From: Kaistia sp. 32K
Lineage (GTDB): Bacteria; Pseudomonadota; Alphaproteobacteria; Rhizobiales; Kaistiaceae
Assembly (NCBI RefSeq): GCF_016629525.1
Contig: NZ_AP024269.1
Location: forward strand, 4,950,501 to 5,014,500
DNA length: 64,000 nucleotides
Reading direction: 5' to 3'
The notes under the pieces are model-generated. The model saw nothing but the letters and a program-made list of their open reading frames with translations, searched no databases and had not been told where the DNA came from. Each line of letters begins with the position of its first letter. Position 1 is the stretch's first letter. Shown here piece by piece: positions 53,592 through 61,806 of the stretch. Both the position numbers and the translations under genes were made by a program.

Positions 53592-53640
53592 CCATCATCC
53601 TGAGGTGCCCGGCGCAGCCGGGCCTCGAAGGACGCACGGC
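53592..53640. repeat. Family C repeat, short copy
   Basis: CATCATCCTGAGGTGCCCGG, then CGCAGCCGGGCCTCGAAGGA and CGCACGGC. Same unit at 53789-53838; related to the arms of the 28689 and 57321 elements. Confidence 0.78.
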
Positions 53641-53656
53641 GGGCATGCCACCCTCG

Positions 53657-53742
53657 CCGTCATCCCGGGCTTGACCCGGGATCCATCCCTCCACCGCCGC
53701 GCCCGGGATCGGCATGAATCCCTGCTTCCGCAGGGATGACGG
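53657..53742. repeat. Family A REPIN-like repeat, copy 9
   Basis: Left arm 53658-53685 (CGTCATCCCGGGCTTGACCC...), right arm 53714-53742 (ATGAATCCCTGCTTCCGCAG...), 28-nt spacer. It is flanked on each side by a family C short copy. Confidence 0.85.
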
Positions 53743-53788
53743 CGAGCGTGGGAGGCGGGCAAAGCCCCATTCCCTCCCGCCACGCACC

Positions 53789-53838
53789 CCATCATCCTGA
53801 GGTGCCCGGCGTAGCCGGGCCTCGAAGGACGCACGGCC
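53789..53838. repeat. Family C repeat, second short copy
   Basis: CATCATCCTGAGGTGCCCGG then CGTAGCCGGGCCTCGAAGGA. It differs from 53592-53640 at one base in the core (GTAGCC for GCAGCC); both lie in the same orientation, about 197 bp apart. Confidence 0.78.
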
Positions 53839-53848
53839 GCCCCCAAAA

Positions 53849-53884
53849 CAAAAAAGCCCCCTCCCGGCGGGGAGGGGGCTTTTG
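53849..53884. terminator. Bidirectional intrinsic terminator
   Basis: Stem AGCCCCCTCCC (53855-53865) / GGGAGGGGGCT (53870-53880), loop GGCG, with AAAAAA before and TTTT after. Leftward it ends the SDR gene (T-run on the minus strand); rightward it would stop transcripts from deoA. Confidence 0.88.
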
Positions 53885-53908
53885 AGGGATTACCTCAGAG
53901 CGGGGATC

Positions 53909-54670
53909 TCAGACCCAGCCGCCGTCGACGATGTAGGACTGGTTGGTGCAGCCCGATGCCTCGTCGGAGGCGAAGAACAGCACCGGCTTGGCGATGTCGT
54001 CCGGGTAAAGCTTGCGCTTCAGGCACTGCTTGTTCATCAGGTCGGCTTCGGCTTCCGGCGTCAGCCAGAGGTCGATCTGGCGCTGCGTCATGATCCAGCC
54101 GGGGACGACCGAGCAGACGCGGATGTTGAACGGGCCGAGGTCACGCGCGAGGCCACGGGTCAGGCCCTGAACGGCCGACTTCGCCGAGGTATAGGCCGGC
54201 ATGCCGCCCTGGCCGATCATCCACGAGGTCGAGCCCATGTTGATGATGGCGCCATGGCCCGCCGCCTTCATGTCTTCGGCCACGGCCTGCGCCGCGAAGA
54301 ACTGGTGGCGGATGTTGACCTGGTAGCGCTCGTCCCAATATTCGGGCGTCACGTCTTCCAGCTTGTGGCGCTGGTCGTGCGCGGCGTTGTTGACCAGGAT
54401 GGTGATCGGGCCGAGCTTTTCGCGGACATTGGCGATCGCCTGGCGGAGTGCTGCGATATCGCGCAGGTCGCACTTCTCGAAATGCACGGTGCCGGAAGCG
54501 GAAAGCTCCTTCACCAGCGCTTCCGAGGCTTCGACGTTGATGTCGAGGAAGCCGACCTTCGAGCCCTGCGCGACGAAGTGGCGGACGATCGATTCGCCGA
54601 TGCCGCTACCGCCGCCGGTAATCAGCACGGTGCGATCCCTGAGGCTCGGGTAAATGGCGCCGCTGGTCAT
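53909..54670 (-). CDS. SDR-family NAD(P)-dependent oxidoreductase
   Basis: ATG 54670 gives 253 residues; an upstream extension is not conserved. Classical SDR motifs: VLITGGGSGIGESIVRHF (cofactor), ILVNNAA, the active-site Ser in INMGSTSWM and Tyr-x3-Lys in AYTSAKSAVQGLTRGLARDL. The C-terminus ASDEASGCTNQSYIVDGGWV is typical. An acidic residue at FLDINVEA suggests NAD preference. The style resembles sugar 1-dehydrogenases, but the substrate is open. Monocistronic, ending at a strong terminator; its upstream side faces the low-GC segment. Confidence 0.88.
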   Translation of the reverse strand: MTSGAIYPSLRDRTVLITGGGSGIGESIVRHFVAQGSKVGFLDINVEASEALVKELSASGTVHFEKCDLRDIAALRQAIANVREKLGPITILVNNAAHDQRHKLEDVTPEYWDERYQVNIRHQFFAAQAVAEDMKAAGHGAIINMGSTSWMIGQGGMPAYTSAKSAVQGLTRGLARDLGPFNIRVCSVVPGWIMTQRQIDLWLTPEAEADLMNKQCLKRKLYPDDIAKPVLFFASDEASGCTNQSYIVDGGWV

Positions 54671-54999
54671 GGTTGTCTCCGTCCCTGGATGTTCGCGACG
54701 CGCCGTCGCGAGGCATTCTTGGTTTGCGTCCTGGGTTGCCCGCAGTTCCGCGGTTGCGTTCTGCAAGGCGCCGGTCGCCCGGCCCGCGCCTGTTCTAAGC
54801 CAAAGCCGAAGCAAGCGGAACCGAAATTTGAGGGGCGTACGTCAGAGGAGTTGCAACTCAATGGAAGGAATGCCTAAAACCTTCGTAGGGTCTGAACTCC
54901 ACAATACACCTTCTGTCCAAAGCCGAAGCGCGAACCGGCATTCGGTCGCTCGATATCCTGCAATTCTGGCAGAGGGAGAGACTGCTCGTCGGGGGAACT
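54671..54999. other. Gene-free transition into the low-GC segment
   Basis: 329 bp between the SDR start and the coiled-coil gene. The left part is GC-rich; from about 54830 composition drops to AT-richer sequence like the gene that follows. No known repeat family copy, tRNA or integrase remnant is recognised. It must contain the SDR promoter and probably the promoter of the coiled-coil gene, but I cannot pick boxes with confidence. Confidence 0.5.
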
Positions 55000-56283
55000 A
55001 TGCACGTAGTATTAGCAGAAATCATTACTGAACTTGAGAGAGTGATCTCTCGGCTAGAATCGGTGATTCCTAGTAATGAGCCCTTCAGCATCGCCCAAGG
55101 TAATTGGTCGTTTCCCGGATTAACGCGATCTGATCTGATCGCGGCGGCGAGGGACATCATCGATCTTATTCACGAGAGAGAGACCGATGATCTGGGCGAC
55201 AGTGAGTCTCTGATCCGAGACTATGTTCGAAGAATACAGTTTTTGCACCAAAACACCCTTCAAAACGTGTGGGGCCAAGCAGGCCAAGCCGTTCCGCCAT
55301 ATATGTTTACTCTCCAAGGGCTACGAATAGTCCTCGCCCCTCTTCAAAAGACCAATGCGCAGGCCGAAGCGGCGCTCATGCTGAAGAGGGTGACAAGGCA
55401 ACTTCGAGGTATGGAGGGGAGGCTTAACGGGTTGGAGCCTCGGGCGGGTGCGCTGGCCGGGATGCTGGAGAGGATAGAGCAAGCAAACGACGCGGCGGAT
55501 CAACTTCCGACGGATCTAGAATCGCTTGCCGAGGCGCGTCAAAAAATCGAAGAATCGGTGCGGTTGGCCACGCAAGATCAAGGGAGAATACTTGATCTGC
55601 GAAGCGACGCTGAAGCCGTCGACAAAGAGCTTAGGAAATGTATTGAAGATGCCAACAATGTATTGAAGCGTTGTGAGACGGCATACTCTGCTGCCACAAG
55701 TGTCGGATTGGCGGCGGCTTTCACCGAGCGTTCTGAAGCTCTTTCAAAATCGATATTGTATTGGGTCTTTGGTTTGGTAGCTGCCCTCGGGGCAGGTAGT
55801 TATTTTGGCTCTCGGCAACTGGCTACGTTCTCGGATCTACTGACGAAGCCCAATGTATCCTCCTCGGTGATTGCACCTAATCTCATACTATCTCTATTGT
55901 CCGTTGGTGCGCCGATCTGGTTTGCATGGCTGGCAACGAAGCAGATTGGCCAACGCTTTCGCCTAGCCGAAGACTATGCGTTCAAAGCCTCAATATCTCG
56001 CGCGTATGAGGGATTTCGTCGCGAGGCGGCAAGGGTTGGTGGAGATCTGGAACAGCGACTGCTTAGCTCGGCATTGAACCGGCTTGATGAACTCCCTCTT
56101 CGTCTCGTTGAGACTGATACGCACGGAAGTCCATGGCACGAGCTTGCGTCGTCCGACGTTGTTAAAAACTCGGTCGGAGCAATCAACAACATCGGCGATC
56201 AAATAAAGGGTGTTGCGGGGAAGGCGGTTTCTCGTACCAAGTTCCCGAAGGTGAACCAAGATGTAGCTCCTGACGGCAGCTAG
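55000..56283 (+). CDS. Coiled-coil, two-helix membrane protein of unknown function (low GC, probably acquired)
   Basis: A 427-residue protein, ATG 55000 after TCGGGGGAACT. No family recognised. Residues about 1-110 are mixed helical. Residues about 115-235 are Leu/Glu/Arg-rich with coiled-coil character (QLRGMEGRLNGLEPRAGALA, LESLAEARQKIEESVRLA). Two hydrophobic helices follow at about 252-270 and 290-313. The cytosolic C-terminal part holds RLAEDYAFKASISRAYEGFR. G+C is 47% in 55741-55800 and 50% in 55861-55920, against 80% in 52921-52980 of deoA; AT-ending codons are common. This points to horizontal transfer. A membrane stress or phage-defence role is conceivable but unsupported by domain evidence. 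Confidence 0.8.
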   Translation: MHVVLAEIITELERVISRLESVIPSNEPFSIAQGNWSFPGLTRSDLIAAARDIIDLIHERETDDLGDSESLIRDYVRRIQFLHQNTLQNVWGQAGQAVPPYMFTLQGLRIVLAPLQKTNAQAEAALMLKRVTRQLRGMEGRLNGLEPRAGALAGMLERIEQANDAADQLPTDLESLAEARQKIEESVRLATQDQGRILDLRSDAEAVDKELRKCIEDANNVLKRCETAYSAATSVGLAAAFTERSEALSKSILYWVFGLVAALGAGSYFGSRQLATFSDLLTKPNVSSSVIAPNLILSLLSVGAPIWFAWLATKQIGQRFRLAEDYAFKASISRAYEGFRREAARVGGDLEQRLLSSALNRLDELPLRLVETDTHGSPWHELASSDVVKNSVGAINNIGDQIKGVAGKAVSRTKFPKVNQDVAPDGS

Positions 56284-56376
56284 TTTGACTGGGTACCGGC
56301 CGTCGCGCCTCGCAGCGTACGACGATAGGTGCTGTCTGAGGGGAGTTCGCCAAGTTCTACGTGGCTGGACGGGCCT

Positions 56377-57240
56377 TCACCTCGCGAACCGCTTCGCCCC
56401 AAAAACGCACGCGATGACCGCGACCGTCGCGGCGAGCATGCTGGTCGAGACGGGTTCGCCAAGCAGCAGGGCGGCCAGCGCCAGGCCCATCAGGGGCTGC
56501 AGGAGCTGCAGCTGGCCGACGGCGGCGATGCCGCCGAGCGCCAGGCCGCGATACCAGAAGACGAAGCCGATCAGCATGCTGAAGAGCGAGACATAGGCGA
56601 GGCCGAGCCAGGCCGGCGTCGCGATGCCGCCGAGGTCTTCGGGGCGGACGAGGAGCGCGACCAGAAGCATCGGCGGCAGCGACAGCACGAGCGCCCAGGA
56701 GATCACCTGCCAGCCGCCGAGCCGGCGCGACAATCTTCCGCCCTCGGCATAGCCGAGGCCGCAGACGAGGATCGCCGCCAGCATCAGGAGATCGCCGGCC
56801 GGGCTTGCTGTAATGCCCTGTGAAAACGCGAAGCCGGCGACGGCGGCGCTGCCGAGGCCCGAAAACAGCCAGAAGGCCGGGCGTGGCCGCTCGCCGCCGC
56901 GCAGCACGCCGAACAGCGCGGTTGCGAGCGGCAGCAGGCCGACGAAGACGATCGAATGCGCCGCCGTGACATGGCGGAGCGCCAGTGCCGTCAGGAGCGG
57001 GAAGCCGACGACGACGCCGAGCGAGACGATGACGAGCGGCACGAGGTCGCTTCGGGCCGGGCGCGGCGCGCGCAGTGCGACGAGCAGCGCCACGGCGAGC
57101 AGGCCGGCGATCGTGGCGCGCGCCACCGTCAGGAAAACCGGGTCGAAGCCAGCGACGGCAAGCCGCGTCGCCGGCAGCGAGCCGGAAAAGATCGCGACCC
57201 CGATGAAGCCCGAGAGCCAGCCGTCCGTCGTCCTGTCCAT
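56377..57240 (-). CDS. EamA-family (DMT superfamily) transporter
   Basis: ATG 57240 gives 287 residues. Two EamA repeats of five helices: the first from GWLSGFIGVAIFSGSLPATRLAVAGFDPVFLTVARATIAG, the second from PAGDLLMLAAILVCGLGYAEGGRLSRRLGG to LLLGEPVSTSMLAATVAVIACV. Such proteins export or import amino acids and other small metabolites in the inner membrane. Divergent from a MocR-type regulator with aminotransferase domain, a pairing in which the regulator usually senses PLP and controls the transporter. A family C repeat lies between them. Confidence 0.9.
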   Translation of the reverse strand: MDRTTDGWLSGFIGVAIFSGSLPATRLAVAGFDPVFLTVARATIAGLLAVALLVALRAPRPARSDLVPLVIVSLGVVVGFPLLTALALRHVTAAHSIVFVGLLPLATALFGVLRGGERPRPAFWLFSGLGSAAVAGFAFSQGITASPAGDLLMLAAILVCGLGYAEGGRLSRRLGGWQVISWALVLSLPPMLLVALLVRPEDLGGIATPAWLGLAYVSLFSMLIGFVFWYRGLALGGIAAVGQLQLLQPLMGLALAALLLGEPVSTSMLAATVAVIACVFGAKRFAR

Positions 57241-57320
57241 GTTCTTTCTCCATTGCCCCGCTGGGGCGAAATCGTGCCGCAATGCCGGCCGCTCCTGGCC
57301 GACGCCGTGACGCGCGCGCC

Positions 57321-57448
57321 CCTCAACCTGCTGAGGCCGCCCGAGGGGCCGTCTCGAAGCACGCAGGGGGATCGTTCGCCGAGAAGGCTGCCCCGAGGCC
57401 GTGCGTCCTTCGAGACGGCTTTCTTCGAAAGCCTCCTCAGGATGTCGG
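57321..57448. repeat. Family C repeat, long copy
   Basis: Left arm CCTCAACCTGCTGAGG (57321-57336), inner arms GCCGTCTCGAAGCACGC and GCGTCCTTCGAGACGGC, right end CCTCAGGATGTCGGG (57434-57448). Same architecture and near-equal length (128 vs 133 bp) as the copy within the ATPase gene. A TCTCCCTCCGCGAGAGG family B fragment follows near 57530. These account for most of the 415-bp gap 57241-57655. Confidence 0.85.
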
Positions 57449-57615
57449 GTTTCGGGGCTGCGGGACGGCTGTCGTCACGCGCTCGGGATCGTTCCCTAAA
57501 CCCACACCCGCCGCCCTCCGGCCGTCGACCTCTCCCTCCGCGAGAGGTGAGAAGCGCCGGCACATCGCGTCTCGTCTACGCCTCAAGCCCCTGTTCGGGC
57601 CAGAGACGGTGCGGT

Positions 57616-57633
57616 ACAGTTCGGGCAAACTGT
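57616..57633. promoter_or_regulatory. Candidate MocR operator
   Basis: Perfect inverted repeat ACAGTT-N6-AACTGT (centre CGGGCA), 22 bp before the MocR start at 57656. A likely site for the regulator's dimer, controlling itself and possibly the EamA gene. Confidence 0.6.
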
Positions 57634-57655
57634 TATGCCCACGGAGGCCATACGG

Positions 57656-59056
57656 ATGGACGCGATATCCGGAGACGGCACGCGGACCGGGCGGGTGATG
57701 GCGGCGATCCGCGCCCGCGTCGCCAGCCGCCAGCTGCCGGCCGGCGCGAAGCTGCCCTCGATCCGCGCGCTGGCCAAGACCCTGCAGGTCTCGACCTCGA
57801 CCGTGGTGGAGGCCTATGAGCGGCTGGTGGCGGAGGGGCTGATCCGCTCGCGTCCGGGCTCCGGCTTCTATGTCGCGAGCGCGGCCGCGCCGCTGGCGCT
57901 GTCGGAGATCGGGCCGCCGCGCGACCGCGCCATCGATCCGCTCTGGGTGTCGCGCCAGTCGCTCGACGCGGCGACGGGCGATTTGATGCCCGGCTGCGGC
58001 TGGCTGCCGCCCGACTGGATGCCGGAGGCGGGCATGCGCCGGGCGCTGCGCGGTCTCGCGCGCGCCGACGAAACGGCGCTGTTCGACTACGGCACGCCGC
58101 TCGGCCTGCCGCCGCTGCGCCAATGGATCGCCCGGCGGCTGGCGGAAAAGGGCGTCGAGGCGCCGCCGAACCAGATCTTGCTGACGGATTCCGGCACGCA
58201 GAGCATCGATCTGATCTGCCGGCTCCTGGTCGGCCCGGGCGACGTCGTGCTGGTCGACGACCCCTGCTATTTCAATTTCCAGGCGCTTTTGCGCGCGCAT
58301 CGGGTGACGATCGTCGGGGTGCCCTATACGCCGGCCGGGCCGGATGTCGAGGCGTTTGCAAAAGTCTGCGCCGAGGCGAAGCCGCGCCTCTACATCACCA
58401 ATTCGGCGATCCACAACCCGACCGGCGCGACGCTCTCACCGGTCACCGCTCACCGCATCCTGAAGCTCGCCGAGCAGCACGGGCTCACGATCGTCGAGGA
58501 CGACATCTTCGCCGATTTCGAGCTGACGCCGGCGCCGCGGCTCGCCGCCTTCGACGGGCTGGAGCGGGTGATCGAGATCGGCTCCTTCTCGAAGACGCTC
58601 TCGGCCTCCGCCCGCTGCGGCTTCATCGCGGCGCGGCCGGACTGGATCGATCGCCTGGTCGATCTGAGGATCGCCACCAGCTTCGGCGGCGGCCGGCTGA
58701 ATGCCGAGCTGACGCTGAGCCTGCTGCGCGACGCGGGCACGCGAAAGCATCTGGAGGGGTTGCGGCTTCGCCTGGCCCGCGCCATGGCGGAGGTCAGCGC
58801 CAGGCTGCGCGGGATCGGGCTCAAACCCTGGATCGAGCCCGAGGCCGGCATGCTCCTCTGGTGCCGGCTTCCCGGCGACCTCGACGCCGCCGACGTCGCG
58901 CGCGCAGCACTCGCCGAGGGCGTCATACTGGCGCCCGGCAACGTCTTCAGCGTCTCGCAAACGGCCGGCAGCTATCTCCGCTTCAACGTCTCGCAATGCG
59001 GCGACGCGCGCGTCTTCAGCGTGCTGGAGCGGGCGATCCGGCAGTCGCAGCGCTAG
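57656..59056 (+). CDS. MocR/PdxR-type regulator (GntR domain plus class I aminotransferase)
   Basis: ATG 57656, with CGGAGG 8 nt upstream, gives 466 residues; ATG 57635 is the alternative. Residues 1-70 form the GntR winged helix (ASRQLPAGAKLPSIRALAKTLQVSTSTVVEAYERLVAEGLI, RPGSGFYV). The rest is a fold-type I PLP domain with the aldimine Lys in EIGSFSKTLSASARCGFIAA, plus TNSAIHNPTGATLS and VEDDIFADFEL. MocR proteins bind PLP and regulate a neighbouring gene, here most likely the divergent EamA transporter. The stop TAG overlaps the convergent gene's stop (CTAG, 59053-59056). Confidence 0.92.
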   Translation: MDAISGDGTRTGRVMAAIRARVASRQLPAGAKLPSIRALAKTLQVSTSTVVEAYERLVAEGLIRSRPGSGFYVASAAAPLALSEIGPPRDRAIDPLWVSRQSLDAATGDLMPGCGWLPPDWMPEAGMRRALRGLARADETALFDYGTPLGLPPLRQWIARRLAEKGVEAPPNQILLTDSGTQSIDLICRLLVGPGDVVLVDDPCYFNFQALLRAHRVTIVGVPYTPAGPDVEAFAKVCAEAKPRLYITNSAIHNPTGATLSPVTAHRILKLAEQHGLTIVEDDIFADFELTPAPRLAAFDGLERVIEIGSFSKTLSASARCGFIAARPDWIDRLVDLRIATSFGGGRLNAELTLSLLRDAGTRKHLEGLRLRLARAMAEVSARLRGIGLKPWIEPEAGMLLWCRLPGDLDAADVARAALAEGVILAPGNVFSVSQTAGSYLRFNVSQCGDARVFSVLERAIRQSQR

Positions 59057-60426
59057 CGAAGCTCGGTCAGCGGCGGCGGCGTCCACTTGCCCTCCTTCAC
59101 CGCCGCCTTCGGCACATAGGCGCGGAAGGTGAGCGAGAAGGGATGCCCCTCCGGCGAGGGCAGCCAGTTCGCCTCCGGCACGCCGGCGACCGGCTTCGGG
59201 CCGATGCCGATCTTCAGCGAGCCGTCCGCCTCGGGGGTGAGCTTGGAGTTGCTGTTGAAATTGTACCGCTTGAGCGGGTTTGGAACGACGCGGTAGTCCG
59301 GCACGCCGACGAGGATCACCGACCAGTAGCCGTCGACCACCTTCGCCGGCAGGCTGTCGGCCGGGAAGTGGAGGCCATAGCTCTTCGAGCCGTCGACGCG
59401 CTTGCCGGCCCCGTCGCTGACCAGCGAGAAGTAGACGACCTCGTCGGTGGAATTGGCCCAGATGCCGGCATAGTTCGCCGTGGTCCGCTGGAAATAGTCG
59501 CTGCCATAGGCGCCGCCGCGGTCGCCGATGGCCCAGCCGTCGCGGACCTCCAGGCTTTTGGCGATGCTGTTCTGGACGAAATCGGGAATGATCGCGTCGC
59601 GCAGGGCCTTGTCGATTTCGGCGCGCGCCGCGGGGCTCGACGCCGCATAGGCGGCGACGAAACGCGCCTTCTGCTGCATCGTTGCCGCGACCGGCGAGAC
59701 GTCGAGCGCGCTCGAAAGCACCGCGTCGACGTTGTCGAAGGCCTCGACGCCGATCAGCGTCTTGTTGTCGAAGTTCGGGCGGTCCGGCGCCGGCACGGGC
59801 GTCACCGCGCCGACCGGCGACAGCTTGAACTGCTTCTGCAGCGCCACCGCGCCGTCCGGATCGCCCTTGATCTCGACCCGGGCCAGCAGCTTGGCCTTGG
59901 CGGAGTGCAGTTCGATGCGGCCGGCATCCGGCGGGATGGCGACGGTCGATCCCGGCTTCACCAGCGCGAACTTGCCGAACGGTTTTGACGGAAAGGTGCG
60001 CTCGTTGATGTTGGCGATCACCTCGCCCCATTCGTCGAGGATCTGCGCCGTGTAGTAGCGCCCCTGGATCTCCGGCACTTCGAGCAGCACGCCGGAATCG
60101 TCGTCGGTGGCGATCCAGGCTTCGAGATAGGCGACGTCGAAATTGGGATTGACGAAATCGGCCGTGCCGAGCGGGTTATAATGGATGGTGTTCCAGGCGA
60201 AGCCGTCCGCCTTGCTGTCCATCTGCTCCTGCCGAATCACCAGCAGGCGGCCGAGCAGATAGACATAGGCGTCGTGGATCGTCTGTTCGTCGGGGCGGGC
60301 GACCGTCTCCGTCTGGGCCAGAGCCGGAAGGGGCATGAGCGTCGTGGGCAGGGCCGCGAGGCCGAGCGCGAGCGACAGGGCGACGCCTGCCTTTCGGGCG
60401 ACGGAACGGCAGAAAATCCAGTCCAT
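59053..60426 (-). CDS. DUF1254/DUF1214 secreted protein
   Basis: A 457-residue protein from ATG 60426, preceded by the strong ribosome site AAGGAGACATGA. Signal peptide within MDWIFCRSVARKAGVALSLALGLAALPTTL...ALAQ. The N-terminal DUF1254 part has DAYVYLLGRLLVIRQEQMD, NFDVAYLEAWIATDDDSGVLLEVPEIQGRYYTAQILDEWGEVI. The C-terminal DUF1214 part has VDGSKSYGLHFPADSLPAKVVDGYWSVILV and GIGPKPVAGVPEANWLPSP. The pair occurs in many envelope proteins of unknown function. Monocistronic, convergent with the MocR gene. Confidence 0.9.
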   Translation of the reverse strand: MDWIFCRSVARKAGVALSLALGLAALPTTLMPLPALAQTETVARPDEQTIHDAYVYLLGRLLVIRQEQMDSKADGFAWNTIHYNPLGTADFVNPNFDVAYLEAWIATDDDSGVLLEVPEIQGRYYTAQILDEWGEVIANINERTFPSKPFGKFALVKPGSTVAIPPDAGRIELHSAKAKLLARVEIKGDPDGAVALQKQFKLSPVGAVTPVPAPDRPNFDNKTLIGVEAFDNVDAVLSSALDVSPVAATMQQKARFVAAYAASSPAARAEIDKALRDAIIPDFVQNSIAKSLEVRDGWAIGDRGGAYGSDYFQRTTANYAGIWANSTDEVVYFSLVSDGAGKRVDGSKSYGLHFPADSLPAKVVDGYWSVILVGVPDYRVVPNPLKRYNFNSNSKLTPEADGSLKIGIGPKPVAGVPEANWLPSPEGHPFSLTFRAYVPKAAVKEGKWTPPPLTELR

Positions 60427-60596
60427 TCATGTCTCCTTGGCGGACGTCGCGGCGAGCCGGGCGCGCGGGATTCGGTTGAGACGCAGGGATAGTCTTCGCT
60501 AACTCTAGGGCAGGTGGTCCGCTCTCTCAATTGTCGGCCGGCCGGTTCCAGCAACGGCGCGGTGCCTTTGGAGGCGATGCCTATCCAATACCCTGC

Positions 60597-60622
60597 CGTT
60601 ATCCCCGCGGAGCGGGGATCCA
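60597..60622. repeat. Family A single REP-like unit
   Basis: CGTTATCCCCGCGGAGCGGG then GATCCA: one arm only, without an inverted partner. It sits in the 337-bp gap 60427-60763, which otherwise shows nothing recognisable except the expected promoters of the two flanking genes. Confidence 0.75.
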
Positions 60623-60763
60623 TACGGCTGCGCCATCGGGACGTTCGCGCCGCAATCGACCCGGCGGAACGCCACGGCTGGTGCGCCGTTGGCGCGACTT
60701 GGCTAGGATCGGGCTTTGGTTGGGATCGGGCCAATGGTTGGCGCTCGTCTCTTGGGGGACTTC

Positions 60764-61690
60764 ATGCTGAGCGAACAGGGCGTCTTGCGCGCCTCGATCG
60801 TCGTGACCTTCGCGCTCGCGGCGTTCGGCATCGTCTTCGGCCTGCTGTCGGGCTCGTTCTCGATCGCCTTCGATGGCGTTTTCGCGCTGACCGACGCCGC
60901 CATGACAACGGTGGCGCTGGGCGTTTCCCACCTGATCGTTCAGTCGGCCAAACGCGACGCACTGTCCGGAAAGCTGCGCAATCGCTTCACGGTCGGCTTC
61001 TGGCATCTGGAGCCGATGGTGTTGGGGCTGAACGGCACCATCCTGATCATGGTCGCCATCTATGCGCTCATCAACGCGCTCCTCTCGATCCAGGCCGGCG
61101 GCCGCGAGCTGGAATTCGGCTATGCCATCCTCTATGCCGCGACGACCTTGCTCGTCTGTCTCGGCATGGCGTTGTTCGACTGGCGCACCAACCGCCGGAT
61201 CCAGTCCGACTTCATCAAGCTCGACATCCATTCCTGGCTGATGTCCGGCGCGATCAGCGGCGCGCTGCTGATTGCCTTCGCCATCGGCTATTCGGTCGAG
61301 GGGACGACGTATGACTGGGTCGCGCCCTATATCGACCCGGCCGTTCTGGCGCTGATAAGCCTCGCGATCATTCCGATCCCGGTCGGCACTGTCCGCCAGG
61401 CGGTCGCCGACATGCTGCTTTTGACGCCGCCTGACCTCAAGGCGCATGTGGACGAGGTAGCGGCGGAAACGATCGAACGGCACGGTTTCCTCGGCTATCG
61501 CGCCTATGTCGCCAAGGTCGGGCGGGCCAAGCAGATCGAGCTCTATTTCATCGTTCGCAAGAACGGGCCGGCCAAGCCGCTGGAGGCCTGGGACCGGATT
61601 CGCGACGAGATCGGCGAAGCGATCGGCGATGAAAGCCACAATCGCTGGCTGACCATCGCGTTCACCACCGACACCGGCTGGGCCGAGTAG
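60764..61690 (+). CDS. Cation diffusion facilitator family transporter
   Basis: ATG 60764 after TTGGGGGACTTC gives 308 residues; an upstream ATG at 60716 is less likely. Six helices, starting ASIVVTFALAAFGIVFGLLSGSFSIAFDGVFALTDAAMTTVA, where acidic residues (FDG, LTD) occupy the transport-site region of helix 2. KLDIHSWLMSGAISGALLI is the helix 5 counterpart, with a Lys/His pattern unlike the classic zinc HxxxD. A cytosolic domain with VAKVGRAKQIELYFIV follows. It likely exports a divalent metal (Fe, Co, Mn or Zn). No metal regulator adjacent. Confidence 0.87.
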   Translation: MLSEQGVLRASIVVTFALAAFGIVFGLLSGSFSIAFDGVFALTDAAMTTVALGVSHLIVQSAKRDALSGKLRNRFTVGFWHLEPMVLGLNGTILIMVAIYALINALLSIQAGGRELEFGYAILYAATTLLVCLGMALFDWRTNRRIQSDFIKLDIHSWLMSGAISGALLIAFAIGYSVEGTTYDWVAPYIDPAVLALISLAIIPIPVGTVRQAVADMLLLTPPDLKAHVDEVAAETIERHGFLGYRAYVAKVGRAKQIELYFIVRKNGPAKPLEAWDRIRDEIGEAIGDESHNRWLTIAFTTDTGWAE

Positions 61691-61806
61691 CGCTTTTTTT
61701 CGCGCGGCCTGTCGATTTCGGCGGCGCCCGATCGTTGAGACAGCGAGGACGGGGCGTTTCGGCGTCGTCCAGGCATGCATTCGACGAGCCAGGAAGGGAA
61801 GAAGCC

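Noticed and set aside
54671..54999. Attachment site or integrase remnant beside the low-GC gene
   Set aside because: No tRNA, integrase fragment or flanking direct repeat could be found by eye.
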